Notes: a model not told the origin generated them from the letters alone. 64,000 bases of DNA from Nocardia sp. NBC_01327 (GCF_035958815.1 NZ_CP108383.1:2852001-2916000); one strand, 5' to 3'; shown: positions 1-8,139, numbered from the stretch's first letter. Program-made: numbers and translations.

Positions 1-807
1 CTCCTGGAGCATCTGCTGGAGCGGGCGGCGGATTCCGGTGTGGGCGAGGTGGATTTGGCATTGCTGCGGTCCTGGTTGGCGCAGCAGGCCTCGGCCGGGG
101 CGGCGCGGACCACCATGGCGCGCCGAACTTCGGCGGCACGCACGTTCACCGCCTGGTTGGCGCATACCGGGCGACTGGGCGTGGATCCGGGGCCCCGCCT
201 GGGATCGGCGCGGGCGCATCGGGTGCTGCCCGCGGTACTGGGGCAGGATCAGGCGCGGGCGGCCATGGACGCCGCGGAATCCGGTGCGGCACAGCATGAT
301 CCGATGGCGCTGCGCGATCGGCTGATCGTGGAGATGTTGTACGCGACCGGGATTCGGGTCAGCGAGCTGTGCGGGCTCGATATCGAGGATGTGGATCGGG
401 AGCGGCGGCTGGTGCGGGTGCTGGGTAAGGGCAACAGGGAGCGGGCGGTGCCGTTCGGCGGACCGGCCGACAAGGCGCTGGACGACTGGCTCCGGCACGG
501 TCGTGCCGCCTTCGCGACCGCGACCTCCGGCCGGGCGCTGCTGCTCGGCCGCCGCGGTGGCCGGCTGGATCAGCGGCAGGCCAGAACTGTTGTGCACGAG
601 GTGGTTTCCGCCATTCCCGGCGCACCCGATATGGGCCCGCACGGTTTCCGGCACACCGCTGCCACACACCTGCTGGAGGGCGGCGCGGATCTGCGTGTGG
701 TGCAGGAGATTCTGGGTCATGCCAGCATGGCCACCACCCAGCTCTACACGCACGTCTCCATCGACCGGCTGAAGAAGGTCCACGATCAAGCCCACCCCCG
801 CGCCTGA
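1..807 (+). CDS. xerC: Tyrosine recombinase XerC, 5'-truncated by window edge
   Basis: Site-specific tyrosine recombinase that, with XerD, resolves chromosome dimers at dif. The reading frame is open from base 1 with no start, so roughly 30 N-terminal residues are outside the window; a GTG at 40 is internal. Visible in order are the core-binding domain and the catalytic domain. The latter has the first catalytic Arg in [11 protein letters not shown], the Lys in [12 protein letters not shown], the [12 protein letters not shown] box (HxxR), and [15 protein letters not shown] carrying the second His and the nucleophilic Tyr. All catalytic residues are intact. Its place next to a viuB-like gene and upstream of rpsB-tsf matches the xerC locus of mycobacteria, which supports XerC over XerD or a phage integrase. 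Confidence 0.93.
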   Translation, partial: LLEHLLERAADSGVGEVDLALLRSWLAQQASAGAARTTMARRTSAARTFTAWLAHTGRLGVDPGPRLGSARAHRVLPAVLGQDQARAAMDAAESGAAQHDPMALRDRLIVEMLYATGIRVSELCGLDIEDVDRERRLVRVLGKGNRERAVPFGGPADKALDDWLRHGRAAFATATSGRALLLGRRGGRLDQRQARTVVHEVVSAIPGAPDMGPHGFRHTAATHLLEGGADLRVVQEILGHASMATTQLYTHVSIDRLKKVHDQAHPRA

Positions 808-811
808 CCGC

Positions 812-1606
812 ATGCCCCGGATTCCCGACTCCGTCGAAGTCCGCCCGGGCGCGGCGGATTCGGCTGTGATCCTGCATGTTCCGCATTCCGCGCGTGCCAT
901 CCCGCCGCAGGTCCGCTCCGATATCCCGCTCGACGACCGGCAGCTCGCACACGAACTGGACCACATCACGGATGCGCACACCGCGGCACTGGCCGAAACG
1001 GCCGCCGGGCTCTCGGCAATCCGCCCCTGGCAGTTCGTGAACCGGCTCTCCCGCCTGGTGGTCGACCCCGAACGCTTTCCGGACGAGCGGGAGGAGATGC
1101 GCGCGGTGGGCATGGGTGCGGTCTACACGCGGACGACGCACCGAACTCCGCTGCGCCCCGAGAACTTCGATCCCACCGCACTGCTGGACCGCTACTTCCA
1201 TCCGTATGCCCGGGCGATGACGGCGGTGGTCGCCGATCGCCTGCGCGCGACCGGCCGGGCCGTCATCATCGATGTGCACTCCTATCCCACCGTCCGGCTG
1301 CCGTACGAATTGCACGGCGACGGCAGCCGTCCGCCGATTTGCCTGGGCTCGGACGACTTCCACACTCCGCCGGCCCTGCTTGCCCGGGCCTCGCGGAATT
1401 TCGGCGATTTCGGCGGTGTTGGCACCAACAGCCCGTTCGCGGGCGCCTATGTACCCCTGGATTTCTACGGCACCGAGCCGCGGTTGACCGCCCTCATGGT
1501 GGAGATCCGCCGCGACAACTACATGATCGAACCGGGCGGCCCCGCCGGGCCGGGTCTCGCTGTTCTCGCCGCGGCGCTGGCGGCGCTCGTCGATGAATTG
1601 CACTGA
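812..1606 (+). CDS. N-formylglutamate amidohydrolase family protein
   Basis: A 264-residue protein of the N-formylglutamate amidohydrolase fold, zinc-dependent amidases of the phosphorylase/hydrolase type. Motifs seen: VILHVPHSAR near the N-terminus, an acidic/His segment HELDHITDAH, NRLSRLVVDPERF, and VIIDVHSYP with a probable metal-binding DxH. The family hydrolyses N-formyl-L-glutamate in histidine breakdown, but no hut genes are nearby, so the substrate is uncertain. It starts 4 nt after the xerC stop and is probably co-transcribed with it. I do not recall this gene between xerC and viuB in M. tuberculosis, so it looks like a lineage-specific insertion. Confidence 0.8.
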   Translation: MPRIPDSVEVRPGAADSAVILHVPHSARAIPPQVRSDIPLDDRQLAHELDHITDAHTAALAETAAGLSAIRPWQFVNRLSRLVVDPERFPDEREEMRAVGMGAVYTRTTHRTPLRPENFDPTALLDRYFHPYARAMTAVVADRLRATGRAVIIDVHSYPTVRLPYELHGDGSRPPICLGSDDFHTPPALLARASRNFGDFGGVGTNSPFAGAYVPLDFYGTEPRLTALMVEIRRDNYMIEPGGPAGPGLAVLAAALAALVDELH

Positions 1607-1656
1607 TCGGCACCGTATCGAAACTCTATCGACGAGCTATCGACAATCATGCTACG

Positions 1657-1680
1657 GTCTATTAGGTAACCCTAATTATG
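1657..1680 (+). promoter_or_regulatory. Putative IdeR/DtxR iron box
   Basis: The stretch TTAGGTAACCCTAA (1662-1675) is an inverted repeat with TTAGG/CCTAA arms. Aligned by eye to the DtxR-family 19-mer (TTAGGTTAG-S-CTAACCTAA), two overlapping registers each match about 11-12 of 19 positions. It lies directly upstream of the GGAGG ribosome site (1680-1684) of the siderophore-interacting protein gene, where a bound iron repressor would block transcription. The match is degenerate but the gene downstream is a typical IdeR target. Confidence 0.55.
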
Positions 1681-1691
1681 GAGGTGCCCTC

Positions 1692-2453
1692 TTGGCTCGC
1701 GCCCGCACAACTTTTGTCGTTCAGAACACCATCCGCCTGACCGACCACCTCATTCGTGTCCACCTGGGCGGCCCCGGCTTCGCGTCGTTCCAGCCCAACG
1801 GCTTCACCGACGCCTACGTCAAACTCGCCTTCCCCGGCGCGGACGGCGACACCATGCGCACCTACACCGTGCGCGCGGTCGATACCGCCGCCGAGGAGAT
1901 CGCCATCGATTTCGTGTACCACGGCGATGAGGGCGTCGCCGGTCCCTGGGCCGCGGCGGCGGAGCCCGGCGACACCATTGACCTGCTCGGCCCGGGTGGC
2001 GCGTACGCACCCCGCGCCGACGCCGACTGGCATCTGCTGGCCGGCGACGACTCCGCCCTGCCCGCCATCGCAGCGGCCTCCGAGGCGCTGCCCTCCGATG
2101 CGGTCGGCCGCATATTCGTCGAGGTCGACGGTCCCGCAGACGAACTCGCCTTCGTGCACCCCGAGGGCGTAACCCTCACCTGGGTGCACCGCGAGGGCGC
2201 GGAACCCGGAGTGCGCCTGGCCGCGGCCGTGCGCGCGGAGTCCTGGCTCGACGGTCAGGCCCAGGTCTTCATCCACGGTGAAGCCCAGGCCGTCATGCAC
2301 GATCTGCGCCCGTACGTGCGCAAGGAGCACGGCGTGACCGCCGAATGGGCCTCGATCTCCGGCTATTGGCGGCGCGGCCGCACCGAAGAGGGCTTCCGCC
2401 GCTGGAAGTCCGAGCTCGCCGAGAGCGAGAAGTCCGCTACCGCAGCGGTATAG
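1692..2453 (+). CDS. viuB: Siderophore-interacting FAD protein (ViuB-like ferric-siderophore reductase)
   Basis: Cytoplasmic FAD-binding protein that reduces ferric siderophores, releasing iron. The family signature is complete: MRTYTVR (FAD-contacting RxYT), IDFVYHGDEGVAGPWA, LLAGDDSALPAI, FIHGEAQAVMHDLR and the C-terminal SGYWRRGRTEEGFRRWK. I place the start at TTG 1692 because GGAGG (1680-1684) lies 7 nt upstream and it gives a 253-residue protein of normal family length. The open frame reaches back to 1593, but those residues would overlap the previous gene and the iron box. The position beside xerC corresponds to Rv2895c (viuB) in M. tuberculosis. The iron box predicts induction under iron starvation. 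Confidence 0.88.
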   Translation: MARARTTFVVQNTIRLTDHLIRVHLGGPGFASFQPNGFTDAYVKLAFPGADGDTMRTYTVRAVDTAAEEIAIDFVYHGDEGVAGPWAAAAEPGDTIDLLGPGGAYAPRADADWHLLAGDDSALPAIAAASEALPSDAVGRIFVEVDGPADELAFVHPEGVTLTWVHREGAEPGVRLAAAVRAESWLDGQAQVFIHGEAQAVMHDLRPYVRKEHGVTAEWASISGYWRRGRTEEGFRRWKSELAESEKSATAAV

Positions 2454-2530
2454 CGCGTTCGCCGGGCGCATGAGGGTTCTTCTGGTCGACGCGGTGGTCG
2501 AAAGTCCCCCGCATCGACCAGTCCCTCGAC

Positions 2531-2575
2531 GCAACCGCCGGCGTTAAACGGGGAAGCAACCGCCAGCGTTAAATG
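2531..2575. repeat. Two 20-nt direct repeats, 25-nt period
   Basis: Copies at 2531-2550 and 2556-2575 read GCAACCGCCGGCGTTAAACG and the same with two changes (18/20 identical). They lie between the viuB-like gene and the YqeY-like gene, about 40 nt before the chosen start of the latter. They may be a small duplication or a tandem binding site. Confidence 0.6.
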
Positions 2576-2613
2576 ATCGACGCGTGCGGCACTCGGCCGT
2601 AGCGTCTTCGATC

Positions 2614-2991
2614 ATGATGACCGAACAACCCGCAGGTCCCAAGCCCCTGCGCGAGCGTCTCCGCGCCGCCCTGCCCACTGCCATGAAGGCTCGCGACAAA
2701 ACCGCCACGGCAGCTCTGCGTTCCGCCCTCGGCGCCATCGACAATGCCGAAGCGGTCGACAGTTCGGATGTCCGCGCAGGCGCAATCGAAACCAGCGCAA
2801 TCGGAGTGGGCGCCGCCGAGCGCCCTCGCCGCGATCTCACCGAATCCGATATCGAAGCGATAGTCCGCACCGAAATCGACGAACGCCTCACCGCCGCAAA
2901 GGAATACGAATCCCTGACAGGCGGCGCAGACCGGGCGACAGCATTGCGAGCCGAAGCCGCCGCCCTGGCGACACATCTCGACAACGGCTGA
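2614..2991 (+). CDS. GatB/YqeY-like domain protein
   Basis: A 125-residue cytoplasmic protein resembling the YqeY family, the helical tRNA-binding tail domain shared with GatB of the Asp/Glu-tRNA amidotransferase. Typical features are PLRERLRAALPTAMKARDKT at the N-terminus with TAALRSALGAIDNAEAV following, then LTESDIEAIVRTEIDERL and a C-terminal helix. There is no catalytic site. ATG 2614 or 2617 is the likely start; the frame opens at GTG 2584, but that extension has no family similarity. No strong ribosome site is visible. Role in the cell is not established for the family. Confidence 0.75.
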   Translation: MMTEQPAGPKPLRERLRAALPTAMKARDKTATAALRSALGAIDNAEAVDSSDVRAGAIETSAIGVGAAERPRRDLTESDIEAIVRTEIDERLTAAKEYESLTGGADRATALRAEAAALATHLDNG

Positions 2992-3176
2992 CTGGGCTTC
3001 CTTCGCCACTGACCGCAGCGGAATCGGACGGGTGACCCGAGTTGGCATCCGAGGTCGCCCCGCAGTACCGCCGCCCCCGGCCGCTGGTGAGGCGCAGCAC
3101 CAATCACCATGCGCCGCAGCCCGAACCGGCCGCGTGCGAGCGCCGATGATCGGTCGCAGGTTCCCTGGCGGGCTTC

Positions 3177-3692
3177 TCAGCGCGGTTGAATGGTGGCGAT
3201 GTAGCGCGCTGCGAACCAGTGCTGGATGAGCCGGACCACCGGTCCGCCGAGCCGGGTGTACCAGGCGCCGGGGCGGGAGAACGCGGCAACGATCCCGTAG
3301 ACCGATTCGTCGGCCGGGTCGTATTCGACGGCGAACAGCTCCTCTCCACTCTCGGGATGACCGGGCAGCGTGCCGTAGGCGAAGCCGCGGCGGTTCGGTT
3401 CGTCCAGGACGTACACCACCCGGCAGGGTGCACTGATGCCGAGCGGGCCGAGGCCGAGGCGGACGGTCAGTTCGGTGCCGGGCTCGGCGTTCGGCGTGGT
3501 GGCCTGCTCGAAGATGCCGGTGCCCCGCTGCATGCGGTAGGCCAGGATCTGGATCCCCGCCTCTTCGAACAGCGCACGGCCGGAACCGATTCGGCGGCGT
3601 ATCCGGAAGTGGTGATACCCCGGCGGGAACTCACCCCTGGTAGCTCCGGCATCGGCGTATGTGAACGGGACCGTTGCGGGGTTCTGCGGCAT
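3177..3692 (-). CDS. DUF1990 family protein
   Basis: A 171-residue protein resembling the DUF1990 family (some plant and actinobacterial members were formerly called UPF0548). Visible: FTYADAGATRGEFPPGYHHF near the start, IGSGRALFEEAG, the mid segment RVVYVLDEPNRRGFAYGTLPGHPESGEELF, then FSRPGAWYTRLGGPVVRLIQHWFAARY at the end. The start ATG 3692 is preceded by GAGGGT on the minus strand. It follows the M23 peptidase gene on the same strand after 59 nt, so the two may form an operon. No catalytic function is known to me for this family. Confidence 0.75.
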   Translation of the reverse strand: MPQNPATVPFTYADAGATRGEFPPGYHHFRIRRRIGSGRALFEEAGIQILAYRMQRGTGIFEQATTPNAEPGTELTVRLGLGPLGISAPCRVVYVLDEPNRRGFAYGTLPGHPESGEELFAVEYDPADESVYGIVAAFSRPGAWYTRLGGPVVRLIQHWFAARYIATIQPR

Positions 3693-3751
3693 ACCCTCAT
3701 CCTGACCGCCCGCCCCGGCCTCGGATAGAGGCAGGCCTGGTGCGGCTCGTC

Positions 3752-4273
3752 TCAGCCGACCCCGGGTAGCGACTGCGATGCCAGCGGCTGGAGCCGAATG
3801 GGCCCGTGCCGAACCAGTCCGAGCGGATCGAGATAGTCGTGCCCGCGCCGCAGGCCCCAGTGCAGACACGCGCTGACGGGGCACCGGTCATGGCCGGATT
3901 GCAGCTCGCCGATCGGCATGCCACGAATTACCCTGCGCCCCAATGGAAGCGATGACTTCACCGGCTCATAGGTGGTGCGCAGCCCGCCGGTGTGGTCGAT
4001 CGACAGCACGGGTTTGCCCGCCACGATCCCCGCGAATGCGACCGTCCCGTCGCCCGCCGCCAGCACCTGTTGCCCGGGACTTCCGCCCAGATCCACGCCG
4101 CGATGCCCGGGCAACCAGTCCCGTTCGGGTTTGTCGAATGCCCGCACCACCGCCGGTCGCGGCCGTAGCGGCCAGTCGAACCCGCTGATCGGCGCGGCAG
4201 CACCCGGTGCGGCCAGACACTGCGGTGTGAGCAGGACCAGCCAGCCGAGGACGATCGACACGATCAGGCGCAT
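3752..4273 (-). CDS. Secreted M23-family peptidase-like protein with altered HxH motif
   Basis: A 173-residue exported protein. MRLIVSIVLGWLVLLTPQCLA is a hydrophobic signal peptide, followed by a LytM/M23 fold. The first zinc motif is intact (HRGVD, His57 and Asp61). The usual HxH of the third motif reads CLH (Cys136, His138, in CLHWGLRRG), so the catalytic His position is occupied by Cys. The ending DYLDPLGLV is typical of actinobacterial M23 proteins. In M. tuberculosis an M23 gene (Rv2891) also lies beside rpsB. The protein may bind peptidoglycan or act as a weakened or non-canonical enzyme. The AAGG before ATG 4273 is unusually close to the start codon. Confidence 0.8.
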   Translation of the reverse strand: MRLIVSIVLGWLVLLTPQCLAAPGAAAPISGFDWPLRPRPAVVRAFDKPERDWLPGHRGVDLGGSPGQQVLAAGDGTVAFAGIVAGKPVLSIDHTGGLRTTYEPVKSSLPLGRRVIRGMPIGELQSGHDRCPVSACLHWGLRRGHDYLDPLGLVRHGPIRLQPLASQSLPGVG

Positions 4274-4416
4274 ACCTTCACTGTGCGCTCCGGCAAACCC
4301 GTCCGGGCTACCGTGAATGCGAATTGTGGATAGCCGCACGATTGTGAATACCGTGTGGTTGAGAAGGCCGGATCAGCTGTCCGCTGCCGCGCACGCGCAG
4401 ACGAAGGAGAAATCGA

Positions 4417-4851
4417 ATGGGCTCCGCCGAGCCGTCCGGCAGCGCCGCCGATTCGGAGATGGCAGCGGTCGAACACGAGATCGCCGCGACCGAAGCGAAG
4501 ATCGAGGAGCTCATCGAGGCCGAGGAGCAGGAGCTCGACTACCGCTTCACCCTCGCCAACGAGCGCACCTTCCTGGCCTGGATTCGCACCGCCCTGGGCC
4601 TGCTCGCCGGCGGTGTCGCGGTCCATGAACTGGTGAAACCCTTCCGCCACCACGGTGTCCGCTCCGCGGTCGCGATGAGTTGCATCGTGCTGGCCGGTGT
4701 TGTCGCGCTCGGCGCCTACGGCCGCTGGCGGCATGTGCAGGAGTCCATGCAGCGCGGTGACAAACTCCCGCGCACGCTCATGGTTCCGATTCTGGCCTGC
4801 GGTATCGCGGTCATCGCGGTACTCGCGGGCATCGGCCTGCTGCTGTCGTGA
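4417..4851 (+). CDS. DUF202/YidH family membrane protein
   Basis: A 144-residue inner-membrane protein. It has a soluble acidic N-terminus of about 45 residues with coiled-coil character (HEIAATEAKIEELIEAEEQE). The DUF202 signature YRFTLANERTFLAWIRTALG then leads into the first of three membrane helices. The ribosome site GAAGGAGA precedes ATG 4417. Its stop overlaps the start of a second DUF202 gene, so the pair is translationally coupled and probably forms a hetero-oligomer, as with E. coli yidH/yidG. Function is unknown. Confidence 0.85.
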   Translation: MGSAEPSGSAADSEMAAVEHEIAATEAKIEELIEAEEQELDYRFTLANERTFLAWIRTALGLLAGGVAVHELVKPFRHHGVRSAVAMSCIVLAGVVALGAYGRWRHVQESMQRGDKLPRTLMVPILACGIAVIAVLAGIGLLLS

Positions 4852-5177
4852 CCAGCCCGGAGGCGGGTCTCGCGGCCGAGCGCACCGCGCTGGCGTGGCG
4901 CCGGACGGCGATCTCGTCGATGGCGAACGCGGTGCTGTTCCTCAAGGCCGCGTACAGCAGCGATTGGCCTCCGGTCTCGGTGGCCGCGTTCATGGCGACC
5001 ATCGCATTGCTGGTGGTCACGGCGGTGTGCGTACAGCGCGGGCGGGTGCTGCATTCGCATCGCAGGGGTGCGTGGAGCCGGGGCTCTCGCGGCATTACCG
5101 CGGTGGCGGTGGCGGTCGGCGTCGTAGCGGTGGTAGCGCTGGTGCTCTCGATCGAATACGCGGTCACCCAGAGGTGA
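4848..5177 (+). CDS. DUF202 family membrane protein (second of pair)
   Basis: A 109-residue membrane protein starting with GTG 4848 inside the stop of the preceding DUF202 gene (GTGA overlap). It carries a shorter form of the same signature, LAAERTALAWRRTAIS, then three hydrophobic segments ending IEYAVTQR. It lacks the acidic N-terminal extension of its partner. Function is unknown; the tight coupling implies a joint role. Confidence 0.83.
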   Translation: MTSPEAGLAAERTALAWRRTAISSMANAVLFLKAAYSSDWPPVSVAAFMATIALLVVTAVCVQRGRVLHSHRRGAWSRGSRGITAVAVAVGVVAVVALVLSIEYAVTQR

Positions 5178-5400
5178 GTATGCCCAGGTCAAAAGCCTGC
5201 TGACAGGGCGATTTCGGTCTCGGATAACAACACCGTAAACTGATCGAGCGGTTTGCTTGACTGCAGACCGACTTCGCGCGCCCACATCGAGGGTCGTCGG
5301 CTGGTCCCCCTGGTTTTTGCGGAGGGTCCGGCGGCCGTGGGCGCCAGGGCAGAGGTCGCCGACCTTTGCGTCAACCAGCAATTGAAAGGGTTACGTAGCC
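5178..5400 (+). promoter_or_regulatory. Leader and promoter region of rpsB
   Basis: No gene is seen in these 223 nt. Ribosomal protein S2 messages often carry a 5' leader through which S2 represses its own translation. The GC-rich stretch at 5290-5360 could fold, but I could not define a convincing structure by eye. The ribosome site GAAAGGG lies at about 5385-5391. No clear -10/-35 pair could be assigned. Confidence 0.35.
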
Positions 5401-6282
5401 ATGCCTGTCGTAACAATGAGGCAGCTGCTCGACAGCGGCGCGCACTTCGGTCACCAGACCCGTCGGTGGAACCCGAAGATGAAGCGTTTCATCTTCACCG
5501 ACCGCAACGGCATCTACATCATCGATCTGCAGCAGACGCTGACCTACATCGATAAGGCCTACGAGTTCGTCAAGGAGACTGTCGCCCACGGTGGCACCGT
5601 TCTCTTCGTCGGTACCAAGAAGCAGGCCCAGGAATCGATCGCGGCCGAGGCCACTCGCGTCGGCATGCCGTACGTCAACCAGCGTTGGCTCGGTGGCATG
5701 CTCACCAACTTCGGCACCGTGCACAAGCGCCTTCAGCGTATGAAGGAGCTCGAGGCCATGGAGCAGACCGGTGGCTTCGAGGGTCGCACCAAGAAGGAAA
5801 TCCTCATGCTCACGCGTGAGAAGAACAAGCTCGAGCGCACCCTCGGCGGCATCCGGGACATGGCCAAGGTTCCCTCGGCCATCTGGGTCGTCGACACCAA
5901 CAAGGAGCACATCGCCGTCGGCGAGGCTCGCAAGCTGAACATCCCGGTCATCGCGATCCTGGATACCAACTGCGATCCCGACCTGGTCGACTACCCGATC
6001 CCGGGTAACGACGATGCGATCCGTTCGGCCGCGCTGCTGACCCGCGTTGTCGCTTCCGCCGTTGCCGAAGGTGTGCAGGCCCGTGCCGCGCGCGCCGGTG
6101 GCGACTCCAAGCCGGAAGCCGGCGCCGCCGGCGAGCCGCTCGCCGAGTGGGAGCAGGAGCTGCTGTCTTCGGCGACTCCGGCTGCCGAGGCCACCGAGGC
6201 TGTTGCCGAGGCGCCCGTCGAGACCGCGGCCGAGGCCGCTGTGGCCGAGGTTCCCCCGGCTGCCACCCCGGCCGACTTCTGA
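5401..6282 (+). CDS. rpsB: 30S ribosomal protein S2
   Basis: Small-subunit ribosomal protein, required for joining of S1 and for initiation. The 293-residue product begins [21 protein letters not shown] and contains the conserved [33 protein letters not shown] and [14 protein letters not shown] segments. The C-terminal 65 residues are an Ala/Glu-rich tail common in actinobacterial S2 and not part of the ribosome-binding core. It is followed by tsf after 101 nt, the usual order. Confidence 0.98.
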   Translation: MPVVTMRQLLDSGAHFGHQTRRWNPKMKRFIFTDRNGIYIIDLQQTLTYIDKAYEFVKETVAHGGTVLFVGTKKQAQESIAAEATRVGMPYVNQRWLGGMLTNFGTVHKRLQRMKELEAMEQTGGFEGRTKKEILMLTREKNKLERTLGGIRDMAKVPSAIWVVDTNKEHIAVGEARKLNIPVIAILDTNCDPDLVDYPIPGNDDAIRSAALLTRVVASAVAEGVQARAARAGGDSKPEAGAAGEPLAEWEQELLSSATPAAEATEAVAEAPVETAAEAAVAEVPPAATPADF

Positions 6283-6310
6283 GTCGCGACAACGAAGTTC
6301 GTTCACTCTG

Positions 6311-6338
6311 CCGCCCCTTCCTGTTAGGAAGCGGGCGG
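6311..6338 (+). terminator. Stem-loop between rpsB and tsf (partial terminator or mRNA processing signal)
   Basis: The arms CCGCCC-CTTCC and GGAAG-CGGGCGG pair with a single bulged G around a short loop. No U-run follows, so it is more likely an attenuating or RNA-stabilising hairpin than a full terminator. It would lower tsf relative to rpsB or protect the rpsB mRNA end. Confidence 0.5.
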
Positions 6339-6383
6339 CAAGGTGTGACCACCACATTCCCACACTGAGGAGGCTCGCCCGAC

Positions 6384-7208
6384 ATGGCGAACTACACCGC
6401 CGCTGACGTGAAGAAGCTTCGCGACCTCACCGGCTCCGGCATGATGGACTGCAAGCGGGCGCTCGAGGAGACCGACGGCGACTTCGAGAAGTCAGTCGAG
6501 ATCCTGCGTATCAAGGGCGCCAAGGACGTCGGCAAGCGCGCTGAGCGCTCGACGGCCGAGGGCCTGGTTGCCTCGCAGGACGGCGTCCTGATCGAGATCA
6601 ACTCCGAGACCGACTTCGTCGCCAAGAACGCGGAGTTCCAGGAGCTGGCCAACAGCATCGTCGCGGCTGCCGCCAAGACGCGCCCGGCCGACCTGGATGC
6701 GCTCAAGGCTGTCGACCTGGGCGGCAAGACCGCCGACCAGGCCGTGCAGGAGCTGGCCGCCCGTATCGGCGAGAAGCTCGAGCTGCGCCGCGCCGTCGCT
6801 TTCGACGGCCCGGTCGCGACCTACCTGCACAAGCGCGCTACCGACCTGCCGCCCGCCGTCGGCGTGCTGGTCCAGTACACCGGTGACAGCGAAGCTGCCG
6901 CCGAGGCCGCCCGCGCCGCCGCCATGCAGGTTGCCGCGCTCAAGGCCAAGTACGTCACCCGCGACCAGGTCCCCGCCGACCTCGTCGAGAAGGAGCGTTC
7001 GATCGCCGAGGCGACCGCGCGCGAAGAGGGCAAGCCCGAGGCCGCCCTCGCCAAGATCACCGAAGGCCGCGTCAACGGCTTCTACAAGGACGTTGTCCTG
7101 CTGGAGCAGTCGTCGGTCACCGACAGCAAGAAGACCGTGAAGCAGCAGCTCGACGAGGCCGGTGCCACCATCACCGCCTTCGCTCGCTTCGAGGTCGGCC
7201 AGGCCTGA
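6384..7208 (+). CDS. tsf: Translation elongation factor Ts
   Basis: Guanine-nucleotide exchange factor for EF-Tu. The 274-residue product opens [20 protein letters not shown] with the N-terminal UBA-like domain ([16 protein letters not shown]), then the TDFVAKN motif that inserts into EF-Tu, and dimerisation subdomains. GAGGAGG precedes the ATG. The length matches actinobacterial EF-Ts. It ends the rpsB-tsf operon just before a strong terminator. Confidence 0.98.
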   Translation: MANYTAADVKKLRDLTGSGMMDCKRALEETDGDFEKSVEILRIKGAKDVGKRAERSTAEGLVASQDGVLIEINSETDFVAKNAEFQELANSIVAAAAKTRPADLDALKAVDLGGKTADQAVQELAARIGEKLELRRAVAFDGPVATYLHKRATDLPPAVGVLVQYTGDSEAAAEAARAAAMQVAALKAKYVTRDQVPADLVEKERSIAEATAREEGKPEAALAKITEGRVNGFYKDVVLLEQSSVTDSKKTVKQQLDEAGATITAFARFEVGQA

Positions 7209-7225
7209 TCGCCTGACACACCCGA

Positions 7226-7273
7226 AAGGGCCTCTTGCTCATCGATATTCGATGAGCAAGAGGCCCTTTTTTG
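7226..7273 (+). terminator. Rho-independent terminator of rpsB-tsf
   Basis: A perfect stem of about 20 bp (AAAGGGCCTCTTGCTCATCG pairing with its complement around TATT) is followed by six T residues at 7268-7273. It is placed 17 nt after the tsf stop. Confidence 0.93.
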
Positions 7274-7283
7274 TGGCACGTTC

Positions 7284-7574
7284 TCAGGCCGGGCCGCCGG
7301 AAGCGGTCTCGCAACCATCGTTCCCGGTCAGCGCCACTACGAAGTTGCAATACAACCCGAAGATGCTGTTACCGATGCTCGAGCCCGTTTCGGCGCTGGA
7401 GGTGATGACCGGCGGGAGGGGCGAAGTGGTGCCGCCCTGGGGCGTGTTGGAGCCAGTGGCGGAACTGGTCGCGGGAAGATCCGCAGTGGCGGTGCCTGCC
7501 CCGGCAGCGAGCACGGAGGCGAGCGTCAGAGCAGTGAATCCGGCGCGGAGGGCCCTGCGGGATGGAGATGTCAT
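7284..7574 (-). CDS. Small secreted protein 1 of a five-gene tandem array
   Basis: A 96-residue protein with a Sec signal peptide (residues 1-31, Arg-rich N-region SRRALR, hydrophobic core, predicted cleavage after TATA). The mature part of about 65 residues has a Ser/Thr/Gly/Pro-rich linker, then a short hydrophobic helix SIFGLYC and two Cys near the end (LYCNFVV and DGCET). The start ATG 7574 is chosen because the shared upstream motif ends 7 nt before it and the paralogues align from here; two earlier in-frame ATGs fall inside or above that motif. No ribosome site is visible, suggesting a leaderless or near-leaderless message. I recognise no family and cannot assign a function. Confidence 0.72.
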   Translation of the reverse strand: MTSPSRRALRAGFTALTLASVLAAGAGTATADLPATSSATGSNTPQGGTTSPLPPVITSSAETGSSIGNSIFGLYCNFVVALTGNDGCETASGGPA

Positions 7575-7581
7575 GCTCGGT

Positions 7582-7609
7582 GACATTATCTGAAACGCTG
7601 TCATTTCAA
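7582..7609 (-). promoter_or_regulatory. Shared upstream motif, copy 1
   Basis: On the minus strand: TTGAAATGACAG then CGTTTCAGATAATGTC. Fixed positions across the five copies are TTGAA (one copy GTGAA), ten variable bases, TTC, two variable, ATA, three variable, TC. This copy also contains the dyad TGAAA/TTTCA. It ends 7 nt before the start codon of secreted protein 1. Confidence 0.72.
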
Positions 7610-7722
7610 CTTGTTTCAGTGTCTTTGGTGTGATCGCCCCTGGATGCCGAAGAGGTGGTAGGGGGTGTTTTGCTGGCGACGCTTGATGGTTGTCGCGTGG
7701 AGTGCGGCGGGGCTTCACCCCG

Positions 7723-8001
7723 TCAGCAGGTCGTCCCGCAGCCGATCGGAGGGTGTGTGCTGGGGCCGCTTCCGGTCGCATCGTTCAGGAGGTTCAGGAG
7801 CCCGACGAGTAGGGGCGGCACGTCGAAGGTGCTCTGTGTAGCACCGGAGCCGGAGCTGGGAGTTGATGCGATCGGGCTCGCGTTCGTGAAGGTCGAGGGG
7901 GCGACGGTCGCCGAGGCTTGGCCGGCTGCGGCGATCACCCCTGCGGCGAGTGCTAATGCGGCGAATCCTGTTCGCGCCCCGCGACGCGTGGTGATGATCA
8001 T
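7723..8001 (-). CDS. Small secreted protein 2 of the tandem array
   Basis: A 92-residue protein: signal peptide 1-31 (TTRRGARTGFAALALAAGV, cleavage after AGQASA), then about 61 mature residues. A Ser/Thr-rich linker leads to an amphipathic segment VPPLLVGLLNLLNDA and a C-terminal PIGCGTTC with two Cys. The array's upstream motif ends 5 nt before ATG 8001, with no ribosome site between. It resembles copies 4 and 5 in the AGQA cleavage region. Function unknown; secreted or cell-envelope location inferred. Confidence 0.72.
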   Translation of the reverse strand: MIITTRRGARTGFAALALAAGVIAAAGQASATVAPSTFTNASPIASTPSSGSGATQSTFDVPPLLVGLLNLLNDATGSGPSTHPPIGCGTTC

Positions 8002-8006
8002 GGTCG

Positions 8007-8034
8007 GACGGTATATGAAATGCAGTTACTTCAA
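8007..8034 (-). promoter_or_regulatory. Shared upstream motif, copy 2
   Basis: On the minus strand: TTGAAGTAACTG then CATTTCATATACCGTC. It follows the five-copy pattern without gaps and ends 5 nt before the start codon of secreted protein 2. The element GAAAACA lies just upstream, similar to GAAACA above copies 1 and 3. Confidence 0.72.
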
Positions 8035-8139
8035 AATGTTTTCGGTCCCGGGGTCAGTACCCCTGCGGCCTGTTCGGTGGTGAAGCCGGTACCACTGTGG
8101 CCTGGGTGCGTCTCACTCCGGAAGTGTCCCCGGTCCGGA

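Noticed and set aside
359..1603. A 414-codon minus-strand frame opposite xerC and the amidohydrolase gene
   Set aside because: Antisense shadow; both plus-strand genes have clear family motifs.
5178..5400. A tRNA or other RNA gene before rpsB
   Set aside because: No cloverleaf or conserved small-RNA pattern could be drawn; treated as the rpsB leader.
7162..7593. Plus-strand frame opposite secreted protein 1
   Set aside because: It spans the tsf terminator and is antisense to a gene with signal peptide and shared upstream motif.
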